From positions 1 to 20,427 of IMG/VR virus record IMGVR_UViG_3300010391_000277: 20,427 nt of DNA, one strand, 5' to 3'. This document shows positions 6,680-15,819 of this stretch, piece by piece (the stretch's first letter is position 1; every line of letters begins with the position of its first letter). Origin of the DNA: a virus. Below the pieces are notes generated by a model. The model was not told the DNA's origin. It saw nothing but the letters and a program-made list of their open reading frames with translations, and did no database searches. The translations under genes and the position numbers were made by a program.

Positions 6680-6755
6680 AACGTCTGGAATGAGTCGCAT
6701 AGCGTCTCAAATGAGAAGATTTATCTTTATCACCAGTCGTTTTTTAATTTTTTTT
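6680..6755 (+). ncRNA. Structured 3' domain with terminator-like end
   Basis: AACGTCTGG (6680-6688) pairs with CCAGTCGTT (6733-6741) with one T-T mismatch. Inside it TGAGTCGC (6691-6698) pairs with GCGTCTCA (6702-6709), also with one T-T mismatch. A T-rich run follows. It may be the end of element D or a separate small RNA. Confidence 0.4.
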
Positions 6756-6769
6756 GTAATAGAAATGTG

Positions 6770-6823
6770 AAATGGGTGGGGATTGACATAGAAATATGTT
6801 AGCTCACCCATTTTTGTTTTTTT
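6770..6823 (+). terminator. Terminator of the RNA region
   Basis: AAATGGGTG (6770-6778) pairs with CACCCATTT (6805-6813). An inner hairpin ACATA-GAAA-TATGT (6786-6799) stacks within, and TTTTTGTTTTTTT follows. It separates the RNA operon from the Ro60-like gene. Confidence 0.75.
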
Positions 6824-6865
6824 AAAAATAATTGGTTAAAAATTTTTTTATAATAAAAATTAATA

Positions 6866-6873
6866 TATATTTG
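6866..6873 (+). promoter_or_regulatory. Possible -7 box before the Ro60-like gene
   Basis: TATATTTG fits the Bacteroidetes TAnnTTTG element and would give a leader of about 15-20 bases before the ATG at 6897. No -33 TTG is present at the right distance. Its place just after the terminator supports a separate promoter. Confidence 0.4.
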
Positions 6874-6896
6874 CATACTAATTAAAATTTTGTACT

Positions 6897-8525
6897 ATGG
6901 AAAATTTGGTATTAACACAAAAAATGCTTGTAGATGTTAGACAATCATTAATTGATGGTTTAACTGTTGCGAGTGGTGCTAAGAGCAGTGCAACTTATTA
7001 CCACAGCAAAGATGAACAAATGAAAGCTATTCAGGGTCAGATTAAGAACTTGTATAAACTTTCAAAGGAACTTCCATTAATTATAGCAAGTCAAAAGGGT
7101 GTTACTGGTAGATTTATATCAGAGGTATTGCTTAATGAATTTAAGCAAACTTTAAGGGGTGGAGCATGTAATATCGTTAATCCAATTGATTGGTATGATA
7201 ATGGATTGTCAGATAAGGCAGTTCTTACCGCATTAAATAACCTTGGTGAAAATGGTTTACCATATGTATTACGTCTTTTCGTTGATTTAAAAGATGCAAG
7301 GGTGAACAACGAAAGGTCGAGGAAAATCGCACTTGGCTTTATTTGGGGTCAGGATAATCTTGAATTCTATGCAATGAAGTACAGGAACAAGATTGCTGAA
7401 ATCCTAAAGCACGTATATGGCGTGAAAAAAACCAGTATATTACTTTCAATTGCACAGAAGAATGTTGTGACCAATGGTTTGTATGAAAGTGATAAGGAAT
7501 TGTTAATTGCTAATGACAATATTTTAAAATATTTTAATGGCAGTGACATGAAAGCATTCAAGTTATTACTTTTCTTATTCAAAAAAGATGTTGGCGTTGA
7601 ATATGGCGAAACTGAATTTCCTCTTTTGAGAGAATATCAAAGAGCAAAGGTTAATATTAATGGTGTTAAGACTGTGCCAGAAGAAGTATTGCTTGGTTTG
7701 ATTTCGTCAGTAAAACATCCACAATATCATTCAATGTGGGCAACTGATGCTCAAAGATTAGTTACAAAGGCTTTATTCAGAAAGAATGTGCAAGTGACTT
7801 CGGTTAACCAGCAGGTTCGTCAGACAAAATCAACTGCAAAGCTTGGTGTTGAAAAAACTGTTGATTTGGAAAAGGCAACGGATTTCCTTGCTCTTTACAA
7901 GACTGGTTATGAAAATGGCTGGACTGATGAATTGAATCTTGCGATTGTGAAACTCGCAACAAAGAAGAAAATTCAAGGATTCTTTTATCAGAATATTGGT
8001 ATAATTGTCGATGACAGTATCTCAATGACCGGAAACAAATTGGAATCCAAGAATACTCCAAGGGCAATTGCCGATTTTACTACATTGGTTCTCATGAACT
8101 CAGTAAAATCTTCGGTGGTTTTAAAGACCAGTGGATTTTCAACTGATATTGCCAGTTCGTTCATTGACCTTTTGAAGAATGAAAATCCTTCAAACCCATA
8201 TAATGCAATTTTTATTTTAACCGATGGTTATGAAAATTCGTATGACGGTTTGACTAATGAAGTCATTTCAATGTGGAAAGCAGAAACCCAGAGGAATATT
8301 CCAATGTTTCAGATTTCACCAATCACCAGTGCTGAAATGGGTGCAAACGTAAGAAAATTGGGCGAAGGTGTTGTCACAATGGCAATAAATAATCCAATTG
8401 CATTACAGCCACAAATCAATGCAAGACTTTTGGAAATCGATACCAAAAGATGGTTGGAAAATCAGGTATTGGCTCTTGAGTCAGCACCTATTACAAGGTC
8501 GAAGAAAATTAGTATTAACGCTTAA
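6897..8525 (+). CDS. Ro60-like protein (TROVE-like helical region plus vWA domain)
   Basis: A 542-residue protein, the usual length of Ro60. Residues 1-~350 are predominantly helical, like the HEAT-repeat ring of TROVE proteins. A von Willebrand A domain follows (about 365-515) with a complete MIDAS motif DDSIS (D372, S374, S376) after the hydrophobic strand NIGIIV, and ILTDG (D443) as the later metal site. The order helical ring then vWA is that of Ro60/Rsr, which binds Y RNAs on its surface and misfolded RNA ends in its cavity and can partner an exonuclease. TROVE identity is judged from architecture and length, not from an alignment. The neighbourhood supports it: tRNA-like non-coding RNAs lie directly upstream, as Y RNAs lie near bacterial Ro60 genes. 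A MoxR-partner vWA protein is the main alternative, but no MoxR ATPase is in the window. The next gene starts 11 bases later, so they form an operon. Confidence 0.62.
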   Translation: MENLVLTQKMLVDVRQSLIDGLTVASGAKSSATYYHSKDEQMKAIQGQIKNLYKLSKELPLIIASQKGVTGRFISEVLLNEFKQTLRGGACNIVNPIDWYDNGLSDKAVLTALNNLGENGLPYVLRLFVDLKDARVNNERSRKIALGFIWGQDNLEFYAMKYRNKIAEILKHVYGVKKTSILLSIAQKNVVTNGLYESDKELLIANDNILKYFNGSDMKAFKLLLFLFKKDVGVEYGETEFPLLREYQRAKVNINGVKTVPEEVLLGLISSVKHPQYHSMWATDAQRLVTKALFRKNVQVTSVNQQVRQTKSTAKLGVEKTVDLEKATDFLALYKTGYENGWTDELNLAIVKLATKKKIQGFFYQNIGIIVDDSISMTGNKLESKNTPRAIADFTTLVLMNSVKSSVVLKTSGFSTDIASSFIDLLKNENPSNPYNAIFILTDGYENSYDGLTNEVISMWKAETQRNIPMFQISPITSAEMGANVRKLGEGVVTMAINNPIALQPQINARLLEIDTKRWLENQVLALESAPITRSKKISINA

Positions 8526-8536
8526 TAATTCATATA

Positions 8537-9643
8537 ATGAATACAAGAGAATTTACAGAGTTGCTTAAAGGTTGTCGTCCTGTCAAAGATAGTGATGGTA
8601 ACATTGTAGTGCAAAGTATTTTAAATATGCAAGTTGTATGTCTTACAACTGATGAAGAATATTCATTGGATACTCGTTTTGCAAATCCTTTGACTGCTCT
8701 TCAAGCAGGTAATAACTCATACGGTCAAATTAGTTTTTCCAATAAAACTGATAAGGAAGTTATTGTGCCTACTCAGATGGCAGTTATGACCAAGCAGAGT
8801 GCTCAGAATCACGGTATGACAAAAGCTGGTTACATGGAAAAGTACGCCAATGTAACTTACCATGACGCAGGTTGTGTTCAGGGCGGACAAACTGGTTACT
8901 TTCGTGGTACTCAGGAATTCCGTATGCTTCCAATAACCATGCGTGAAATGGTGTTCGATACTATTGGACAACCAAGTGGATATCAAAGGATTTATCCTGC
9001 TATCAATAAATTAGGTACTGATACTCAGTCTGGTGCAGGTAACTATCTTAATGTTTACTTTGAAAAGTATGACAAGAAACTCGAACAGTTTATTGCACAC
9101 TTTGAACGTCCACGTAATCTTATAGGTATCATCGTATTGGTTGATGGTGAAATTGTTGCAATAGACAAATTCCCTTCATTCACATATGCCGAACAGGTTT
9201 GGGATTTGATGATTCGTGACTGTTATGGTGCATTGGCAATTATCAGTGAATTGAAGCACAAGACTTCAAATGCGATATTTACTGAAACTTTCAATGAAAC
9301 GAAGAAGACTAATCAGGAAAACATCGTTGATTTGCTTGAAAAAGCTTTGAAGAAAACCAAGCAAAGTGTTACTGCAAGTGTTCAAGAAAAGATTCAAGAA
9401 CTTCTTGAATTGACTTTTGAAGCAACTCTTGATACTGAAGGTAATCCTTCAGCTATGAGCAAAGCACCAAAAAGCTACGTTTTAAAAGATAGTGATAATA
9501 ACTATATTGGTCAGGTTATCACTGAAAATGAATATAATCATCTTGTTTCAATTGTAAAACGTGATACATTTAATCCAGATATATTAAGACAAGTAAATGA
9601 ATTAAAACGTAAAGCAAAAAAACAAAATAAATTTATGTTATAG
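8537..9643 (+). CDS. ARPP-1-like protein, partner of the Ro60-like gene
   Basis: A 368-residue protein. A central core resembles the ARPP-1 family: a strand-rich start (about 60-90, ISFSNKTDKEVIVPTQMAV), a segment with AGCVQGGQTGYF (111-122), and LIGIIVLVDGEIVAIDKFPSF (about 195-215) followed by an aromatic helix VWDLMIRDCYGALAI (221-235). ARPP-1 proteins are predicted, not characterised, and occur in conflict and repair operons. The C-terminal third is Lys/Glu-rich helix, perhaps coiled coil (about 250-300), then a basic tail. There is no signal peptide or membrane segment. The 11-base gap to the vWA gene and a shared terminator indicate co-transcription, so it probably acts with the Ro60-like protein. 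The family match is by memory of motifs; treat the function as unknown. Confidence 0.5.
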   Translation: MNTREFTELLKGCRPVKDSDGNIVVQSILNMQVVCLTTDEEYSLDTRFANPLTALQAGNNSYGQISFSNKTDKEVIVPTQMAVMTKQSAQNHGMTKAGYMEKYANVTYHDAGCVQGGQTGYFRGTQEFRMLPITMREMVFDTIGQPSGYQRIYPAINKLGTDTQSGAGNYLNVYFEKYDKKLEQFIAHFERPRNLIGIIVLVDGEIVAIDKFPSFTYAEQVWDLMIRDCYGALAIISELKHKTSNAIFTETFNETKKTNQENIVDLLEKALKKTKQSVTASVQEKIQELLELTFEATLDTEGNPSAMSKAPKSYVLKDSDNNYIGQVITENEYNHLVSIVKRDTFNPDILRQVNELKRKAKKQNKFML

Positions 9644-9659
9644 ATTTATTGTATATATC

Positions 9660-9696
9660 AAAAACCCGACTATAAACATAGTCGGGTTTTTTTTTT
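9660..9696 (+). terminator. Rho-independent terminator of the Ro60-like operon
   Basis: AAAACCCGACTAT (9661-9673) pairs with ATAGTCGGGTTTT (9678-9690) around an AAAC loop, with a T10 run. It ends the two-gene operon. Confidence 0.95.
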
Positions 9697-9725
9697 GCCA
9701 TATACAGTCATAATATAAAAATTTT

Positions 9726-9736
9726 TGTATTTATGT
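9726..9736. promoter_or_regulatory. Recurring intergenic motif, variant copy
   Basis: TGTATTTATGT differs by one base from the GTATTTATA element seen in four other gaps. It follows a terminator and lies 68 bases before the endonuclease start. Confidence 0.3.
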
Positions 9737-9802
9737 TAAATATATTCGAGCAGAAATGTTCGAAATTGCTAATTAGAGGTACGGCTTATAAGTTACATAA
9801 CC

Positions 9803-10528
9803 ATGAAGAAATTAACAACAGAAGAATTTATATTAAAAGCAAAAAAAATACATGGGAATAGGTATGATTATTCGAAATGTGTTTATAATGGTTCATTTAG
9901 TGTTGTCGATATTATTTGTGATAAACATGGTGTTTTTCAACAAACACCCAATCGTCATTTAAATAATCGTGGATGTGTTAAATGTGGTAATATTAAGCAA
10001 AGCAATTCACGAAGAAAAACATTAAAACATTTTATAGTTAAATCAAAAACTATTCATGGTGATAAATATGATTATTCAAAAGTTAATTATTTTGATTCAA
10101 GAATAAATGTAACAATTATTTGTCCTGAACATGGAGAGTTTAATCAAAAACCTAATAATCATCTAAAAGGGTTTGGATGTTCACAATGTAATATGAAATC
10201 ATTGGGTGAATTAATGATAATAAATTGGTTGAATCGAAATAATATTAAATATGAAATTCAAAAATCATTTTCAAATTGCAAAAATATTATACATCTCAGA
10301 TATGATTTCTATTTACCCAATCAAAAATTATTGATTGAATATGATGGTGAACCACATTTTAAAGAAATAGAATATTTAGGGGGTAAAGATGGATTAATGT
10401 ACAGACAAATTAATGATAAAATTAAGACCGATTATGCAATGAATAATAATTTTAATTTATTGCGAATTAAATATACTGAAAGAAAAAATCTATCGGAAAT
10501 TTTAAAAAATAATATTATAATTATTTAA
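9803..10528 (+). CDS. Free-standing homing endonuclease (Vsr/EDxHD-like)
   Basis: A 241-residue protein. Two copies of a ~55-residue zinc-ribbon-like DNA-binding unit (about 9-63 and 77-130) share F-I-x-K-[AS]-K-x-IHG-[ND]-[RK]-YDYSK, then IICxxHG, then a GCxxC pair. The C-terminal half is a PD-(D/E)XK-fold nuclease of the very-short-patch-repair type: E136, D168 in YDFYLP, the strand LLIEYDG (177-182, D181), H185, and a later acidic residue (D206 or D210). Such genes are common selfish elements in large phages. They cut a specific site in related genomes and spread by recombination. It sits between the Ro60-like operon and the fibre genes, and the first fibre gene starts 11 bases after its stop, so it has been inserted next to, and perhaps shares a transcript with, virion genes. 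It is more AT-rich than its neighbours. Confidence 0.85.
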   Translation: MKKLTTEEFILKAKKIHGNRYDYSKCVYNGSFSVVDIICDKHGVFQQTPNRHLNNRGCVKCGNIKQSNSRRKTLKHFIVKSKTIHGDKYDYSKVNYFDSRINVTIICPEHGEFNQKPNNHLKGFGCSQCNMKSLGELMIINWLNRNNIKYEIQKSFSNCKNIIHLRYDFYLPNQKLLIEYDGEPHFKEIEYLGGKDGLMYRQINDKIKTDYAMNNNFNLLRIKYTERKNLSEILKNNIIII

Positions 10529-10539
10529 CAATTAAATAT

Positions 10540-11676
10540 ATGGCTTTTTTTGCGAGACCAAATCTGGATGACTTGCAGTTTAAACAACTGAGTGGAAGTA
10601 CATTGACTTTATCAGGTCAAACTCAAATAATAAATCCATCTGGTTTAACAATATCGGATGGTAGTGGTAGTACAATTGTAATTAATGCAAAAGGTGCTTC
10701 AGTTGGTAATGTATTGACTTTTGATGGTAATGAAATTAATTTACAATTACCATCATCTGGCGCAAGCACTGGAATATATACATGTGCATCACCAACTACA
10801 TGTACAGTTGGTGGATTAAGTGCAAGTACTTCAATAACTGGATGTACTATTGCTCGTTTACTTGAAATGATATTAGTTCCGACATTATATCCTACATTAT
10901 CTGCACCATTTAATACTTTTTCAATTTTTCCTGCAACTACACAATATGAAGTGGGTACATCAATTAGTATTACAGGAACTTCAATATTCGATAGAGGATG
11001 TATCTGTCCTGCATATTGTGGTGGTCCACAATATAGAAGTGGTTTACCAATTGCTCATGTAGTTAATTTCTTTGGTAGTGACGTATCAGCATTTACAAGT
11101 AATTTAACTACTGGTGTAACATGTGCATCATATTGTGTTAGTGATAGTGGCAATGCAGTAAGTGGTAGAGTTATATATTCAGGTGGTTCACAACCATTGA
11201 ATAGTTCTGGTAGTAGTTATAGTACACCATTACCTTCAGGTACAACAGCAACAATACCAATAAATATTAGTGGAATTTATCCATATTTTTATGGTACTGT
11301 AGCAAGTAGTGGAGCATCTGCTGGTGGTAATAGACCTGCATCAACACCAGCATTAGTTACTGGTGGAACTAAAGTTGTGGCTCAAAGTACAGGTACTATT
11401 GCTATTATTTTTAATAGTACTTCTGATGATTATTTATTTTTTGCAATACCAACTGGAAGTACAAGTAAAACTAAATGGTTTGTCGATGCATTAAATAATG
11501 GTAATATTGGCGGTGCAGTAACTCCGGGGGGTAATTTATTCCCTACGTTTTGCACTGTTACTGGTGTTACTTCAACAATATGGGGTAATGTTGGTTGTTC
11601 ATCACAAACATATAAAGTTTATGTTAGTAATTATCAAACAGCATCAAGCACATCAATGCAATTAAGAAATACTTAA
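10540..11676 (+). CDS. Fibre-like virion surface protein 1
   Basis: A 378-residue protein rich in Ser, Thr, Gly and Asn. The N-terminus (1-70) starts with the LSGSTLTLSGQTQI segment shared with the 13424 and 19144 proteins and is likely an attachment or beta-helical part. Residues ~80-378 form a domain that also makes up the C-terminus of the 13424 protein. Shared landmarks are L-[FL]-E-x-[IL]-L-VP, then D/N-RGCI-x-P-x-YC, then Y-P-Y-[FY]-YG, then LVTGGTKVVA, then STSKTxWFV, and an ending QTYKVYVS...Q[FL]RN. This looks like a receptor-binding or tip domain. It contains about ten cysteines. No signal peptide is present, as expected for a virion protein. Function is inferred from composition, repeats and position. 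Confidence 0.65.
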   Translation: MAFFARPNLDDLQFKQLSGSTLTLSGQTQIINPSGLTISDGSGSTIVINAKGASVGNVLTFDGNEINLQLPSSGASTGIYTCASPTTCTVGGLSASTSITGCTIARLLEMILVPTLYPTLSAPFNTFSIFPATTQYEVGTSISITGTSIFDRGCICPAYCGGPQYRSGLPIAHVVNFFGSDVSAFTSNLTTGVTCASYCVSDSGNAVSGRVIYSGGSQPLNSSGSSYSTPLPSGTTATIPINISGIYPYFYGTVASSGASAGGNRPASTPALVTGGTKVVAQSTGTIAIIFNSTSDDYLFFAIPTGSTSKTKWFVDALNNGNIGGAVTPGGNLFPTFCTVTGVTSTIWGNVGCSSQTYKVYVSNYQTASSTSMQLRNT

Positions 11677-11688
11677 AAATATTAAGAT

Positions 11689-13401
11689 ATGGCTATAATA
11701 TTAAATGATAATATAAAAATAAATGCTGGTAAACCAAGCGAGTCTAAATATTTAACTTCTGGAAATACAGCATATGCTTCAATAACAGCAGTAAACGCAG
11801 CAATACCAATTTCAGAAAGATATGTTGGTTTAACTGTTCTTATTGATTCTGGTACAACAAATATTGAACATTGGTATGAAGAAGGCGTAACGAATGGTGA
11901 TTTAATTGAAAAGAAATTCAATACTATAATTCCAATTGGTGATTTCATTACGGGTGCAACAAATCTTGGATATTTTAGTGGACAAACAGGTATACAAACA
12001 TTACCAATAACCAATTTACCAGATACTGATTATAACGGTAATTATAATTCTTTATATAATTTTTATTATAGAGGAATTGATGGAAATATTCATGCAGATA
12101 CACCAACAGATGAAATTCCAAGAAGAGGTTATGTTAAAACTGCCATTCCAGTTAAGTCATTTCTTTGGAATGAATATACTGGTAGTACAAATTTACTTGG
12201 TTGGATTTTAGTCGATGGTGATATTTCAACTCAACTTGGAACATTTCAAAATGGTGTAATATATTATACTGGAGCATCAGAAGTATATACTGAAACTGGT
12301 TGGACTACGGGAATTGGATATAATAATGGATCGGATTTGGTTATTAGTACAGTTGTTGGTAGTTTAACAACTGGTACTACATTAGCAATTGGTGGTAGAC
12401 CTTTTGATTTCAGTGAACATAATAATTTACATTTTAGAACAATTGTATCAGAAACACCACAACTTATTGGAGTTAGAGATGATGAAACATTTATTTATTT
12501 ATCTGGCAATACAGGAAGTCAAATTATTACAGCAAGTAATGGTTTAACAAAAGTCGGTCAAAATGTAAAATTAGGTGGTACATTAACCGCTTCAACGGTA
12601 ATTACAGATTCAAATGCAATTCCAAGTGGTATCACATATGCTGCGGATTATTCGGCAACATTTATTTCACGTTCATTGATTGATAAAGGATATGTAGATG
12701 GCAGACTTTTATGTTCATTGGGTGGAGAAAGAATTTTTAAAATGATTTGTCAAACATCACATGGATTTAATACCAATTGCGTAGTTGGTTGGAGTGGTGG
12801 AACATATAATTTAGCAATTGCAAACGGTACATATGATGGTGAAATTCTTGGTGTTATAAGTAAATGTTTTAATGCGAATTGTTTCGAATTAACACAAGCA
12901 GGATACGTCACTGGTTTAACTCCAACACTTACAATGAATTGTACATATTTTCTTAGTGCTACAGTTGCGGGTAAATTATGTGAAATTGAACCAATTGTTC
13001 CTAATTTTTTGAGTAAATCAATGTTAATCGCTACATCAAGTAATACTGGATGGGTTCTACCATATGCAGCATACGTGATATCAAGTGGTTTTACGGATGG
13101 TGGAGCATTGGTTAAAAATGTTTGCCTTCCAACAATACCTACATATTCAATGATTAATTCAGACTTTTTTGTTGGTGTATCAGGTGGTTCAACAGTTGTT
13201 TTACCAACAACACCTAAATGTGGAATGGTTGTGGTTGTTGGAGATGTTGGCAATAATGCTGCAAGTTTTCCAATAACAATTGTTGGTAGTGTAGTCGGTT
13301 GTACATCAACATCACAAATTGATACCAATTCTGGTTCATTATCATATATTTATAACGGTACAAGATGGAATGTATTTGCATTCTCACCAGTACTTAGTTA
13401 A
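11689..13401 (+). CDS. Fibre-like virion surface protein 2
   Basis: A 570-residue modular protein. The N-terminus (MAIILNDNIKINAGKPSESKYL, 1-~75) matches the start of the 15820 protein, and both genes are preceded by TTAAGATATGG, indicating duplication of the 5' end. The middle has a region about prospective display (DTPTDEIPRRGY). At about 284-337 is the repeated module NGLTKVGQNVKLGG, ITDS, YAADYS, RSLIDKGYVD. The C-terminal ~200 residues are beta-rich and hold about ten of its cysteines. They end in a GDVGNNAASFPITIVG segment similar to the capping part of the 15820 protein. The module plan is typical of trimeric phage fibres. Twelve bases separate it from the previous gene. Confidence 0.65.
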   Translation: MAIILNDNIKINAGKPSESKYLTSGNTAYASITAVNAAIPISERYVGLTVLIDSGTTNIEHWYEEGVTNGDLIEKKFNTIIPIGDFITGATNLGYFSGQTGIQTLPITNLPDTDYNGNYNSLYNFYYRGIDGNIHADTPTDEIPRRGYVKTAIPVKSFLWNEYTGSTNLLGWILVDGDISTQLGTFQNGVIYYTGASEVYTETGWTTGIGYNNGSDLVISTVVGSLTTGTTLAIGGRPFDFSEHNNLHFRTIVSETPQLIGVRDDETFIYLSGNTGSQIITASNGLTKVGQNVKLGGTLTASTVITDSNAIPSGITYAADYSATFISRSLIDKGYVDGRLLCSLGGERIFKMICQTSHGFNTNCVVGWSGGTYNLAIANGTYDGEILGVISKCFNANCFELTQAGYVTGLTPTLTMNCTYFLSATVAGKLCEIEPIVPNFLSKSMLIATSSNTGWVLPYAAYVISSGFTDGGALVKNVCLPTIPTYSMINSDFFVGVSGGSTVVLPTTPKCGMVVVVGDVGNNAASFPITIVGSVVGCTSTSQIDTNSGSLSYIYNGTRWNVFAFSPVLS

Positions 13402-13423
13402 TATAATAACGTAAAGAAATATT

Positions 13424-15808
13424 ATGGCAAAAACATTTAGAACCAATCAGAATTTAATTAATGATGGATTTAGGCAATCAACCGGATATACGTTATCATT
13501 ATCTGGTAATACTTTAATTGGTAATTGTGCTACTTTTAAATATGCCACAAATCAACATACTAAATATACTGCTCGTTCAATTACTGATGCTGATTATGTA
13601 ACTGGTTTAACATCTGGTATTAGATTAATTGGTTCTAATCAACAACTTATATATCGAGATATTTCTGGAATTACGGGTGCTACTGGTTTTATTTATGATA
13701 ATGCAACATCAGGTGTTACAGTACCTAATTTATATATCTCACAAGCACCAGTAAATGAAGTTGGTGACTATTTTTTATTAACATGGGATAGTGGTACGAC
13801 TAAAGTAGGGAAAATAAATGCTGTTAGTGTTACAGGCTTACAATGCGCAACTAATGGTTTAGGTATTGTTGGTGATTGTGCATGTTTAGGAGGATTATTA
13901 ATTAATGATACAACAATATGTGGTTCAGATATATATTCATTAAGACTTCAAGGTTTATGTGGAATGTGTATAATAACAACAGCAAATAATATTGTTCTTG
14001 ATAGTCGTTGCAATAGTGGTGGAATATATTTAAAATCTCAATGCGGTACAATTAGTAGTCCTATAAGTAATTTTAGTTCTGCTATTGGTATAGCAATTGA
14101 TTATCCATCAGATATTTTTAAAATCTATGATAATCGTTCAGGCGTATCGCAAAGAGGTATTGAATATGCTGGTGATTATAGTGCATTTTATAGTCAACGT
14201 TCTATTGTTGATAAATCATATGTAGATGCCATTGCTGCTGGTCTTCAACCACATCCTGCTGTTGATGTCGCAACAACAGGTAATACGGTATTAACAGGAT
14301 TAACAGGTACAACAATAATTGATAGTATTGTTTTAAGTCAGGGTAATAGAATATTAATTAAAAATCAAATAGATGCCAAAAAAAATGGTATCTATATTTT
14401 AACTGGTACTACTTTTGTACGTGCAGGAGATTTTAATGAAAGTTCTGAATCTATTCATGGAGCATATACGTTTGTAATATCTGGTGCTACAAACGCTAAT
14501 ACTTCATGGGTATTAAGCACACCGAATCCAATAACAATTGATGTAACTCTTTTAACGTTCACATTATTTGCTCAAGTTACAGATATTATTGCAGGTACTG
14601 GAATAACTATTTCAAAGTTCTATGGTCAAAATACTATATCGGTAAATGGTCCAAGTATTGCGGGAAATTCTTTATTATGGAATAATTTAACATGTAAATT
14701 TGATGTAGATATTAGTGGTGGAACATTAGCAACAGCATTAAGTCAAACAATAACTGGTGCAACAAATGGTTTAACAAAATCAGGACAAGAATTAAAACTT
14801 GGTGGTACATTAACTGGAAGTACTGTAATAACAGATTCACGAGCAATTAAGGTTGGTATTCAATATGCAGGTAGTTATAGTTCAGGATTTACATTACATT
14901 CACTTATTGATAAAGAATATGTTGATACACAAATGTCCAGTGGTGGAACATATAATTTACAATCACCTGCAGCAATATGTGTTGGTGGAATTTGTGTGGG
15001 TACTGTTTTAACAGGAAAAACTGCATTTGAATTATTTGAAGAATTGCTTGTACCTGAATTATTTGGTATAATAACAGCACCAAGTACATCAATTAGTTTA
15101 TCTTCTGGTGGTACATTTGAAGTAGGTTGTGTTATTTCACAATTAATCATCGGAACATTCAATCGAGGATGTATTAATCCACAATATTGTAGTCTTTCTG
15201 ATAAAAGAAGTGGTTGTGCAAATGCATATTGTTTTACTGGATGTGGAATGCCAATAGGACTTCAAACATGTGTATTAACACCTGCAACTCAAACAAACGC
15301 AACGTATACGTTATCTGCGGGTACTCAAACATGGGGTGTTTGTACGAGATATGATGCAGGTTGTCCAGCTTTAGGTAGTAAAGGTACACAATATTGTGCA
15401 GCATTAGTTTCTGGATGTACTGCTGCAGCAAATTCAAGTATTACTGGTCTTTATCCATATTATTATGGAAAACTTACAAGTGGTTCACGTCCTGCAGTAA
15501 CAAATGTTTTAGTAACTGGTGGAACAAAAGTTGTTGCAAGCAGTACTGGAACTGTTACTGTTACCTTTAGTAGTGTTGGACAATGGACTTGGCTGGCAAT
15601 ACCATCATCGAGTACATCAAAAACCTGTTGGTTTGTAACTGCTCTTGATAATGGTAGAATAAATAATGCACCAACTGATAAATATCCTGATGAATGTGTA
15701 TTTAGTATTTGTTCAGGACAGGGATGTTGGACATCTCAAAATTATAAAGTTTATGTAAGTGGATTCGCTGCAACAGATGCCAGCGCAATTCAATTTAGAA
15801 ATAGTTAA
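13424..15808 (+). CDS. Large modular tail-fibre-like protein 3
   Basis: A 794-residue protein. Modules in order: an N-terminal part with ARSITDADYVTG; a Cys-rich beta region (about 140-215); a degenerate copy of the YAGDYS...RSIVDKSYVD unit (about 245-268); a module at about 271-405 with QGNRILIKNQIDAKKNGIY, VRAGDF and WVLSTPNPIT, a layout widespread in tail fibres of unrelated phages; the NGLTKSGQELKLGG to LIDKEYVD repeat (about 447-499); and a C-terminal ~290-residue domain homologous to residues 80-378 of the 10540 protein. The recognised QGNRILIKNQ module makes a tail-fibre or related adhesion role likely. About 28 cysteines occur. It follows the previous gene by 22 bases. Confidence 0.72.
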   Translation: MAKTFRTNQNLINDGFRQSTGYTLSLSGNTLIGNCATFKYATNQHTKYTARSITDADYVTGLTSGIRLIGSNQQLIYRDISGITGATGFIYDNATSGVTVPNLYISQAPVNEVGDYFLLTWDSGTTKVGKINAVSVTGLQCATNGLGIVGDCACLGGLLINDTTICGSDIYSLRLQGLCGMCIITTANNIVLDSRCNSGGIYLKSQCGTISSPISNFSSAIGIAIDYPSDIFKIYDNRSGVSQRGIEYAGDYSAFYSQRSIVDKSYVDAIAAGLQPHPAVDVATTGNTVLTGLTGTTIIDSIVLSQGNRILIKNQIDAKKNGIYILTGTTFVRAGDFNESSESIHGAYTFVISGATNANTSWVLSTPNPITIDVTLLTFTLFAQVTDIIAGTGITISKFYGQNTISVNGPSIAGNSLLWNNLTCKFDVDISGGTLATALSQTITGATNGLTKSGQELKLGGTLTGSTVITDSRAIKVGIQYAGSYSSGFTLHSLIDKEYVDTQMSSGGTYNLQSPAAICVGGICVGTVLTGKTAFELFEELLVPELFGIITAPSTSISLSSGGTFEVGCVISQLIIGTFNRGCINPQYCSLSDKRSGCANAYCFTGCGMPIGLQTCVLTPATQTNATYTLSAGTQTWGVCTRYDAGCPALGSKGTQYCAALVSGCTAAANSSITGLYPYYYGKLTSGSRPAVTNVLVTGGTKVVASSTGTVTVTFSSVGQWTWLAIPSSSTSKTCWFVTALDNGRINNAPTDKYPDECVFSICSGQGCWTSQNYKVYVSGFAATDASAIQFRNS

Positions 15809-15819
15809 AATTTTAAGAT

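Noticed and set aside
6897-8525. MoxR-vWA chaperone pair
   Set aside because: No MoxR AAA+ gene is adjacent. The length, domain order and nearby tRNA-like RNAs fit Ro60 better, though this stays the main alternative.
12750-13328. Long minus-strand open frame opposite a fibre gene, and similar ones at 5179-5616 and 19398-19724
   Set aside because: These mirror repetitive or low-complexity coding sequence on the + strand, have no start signals or operon context, and show no domain.
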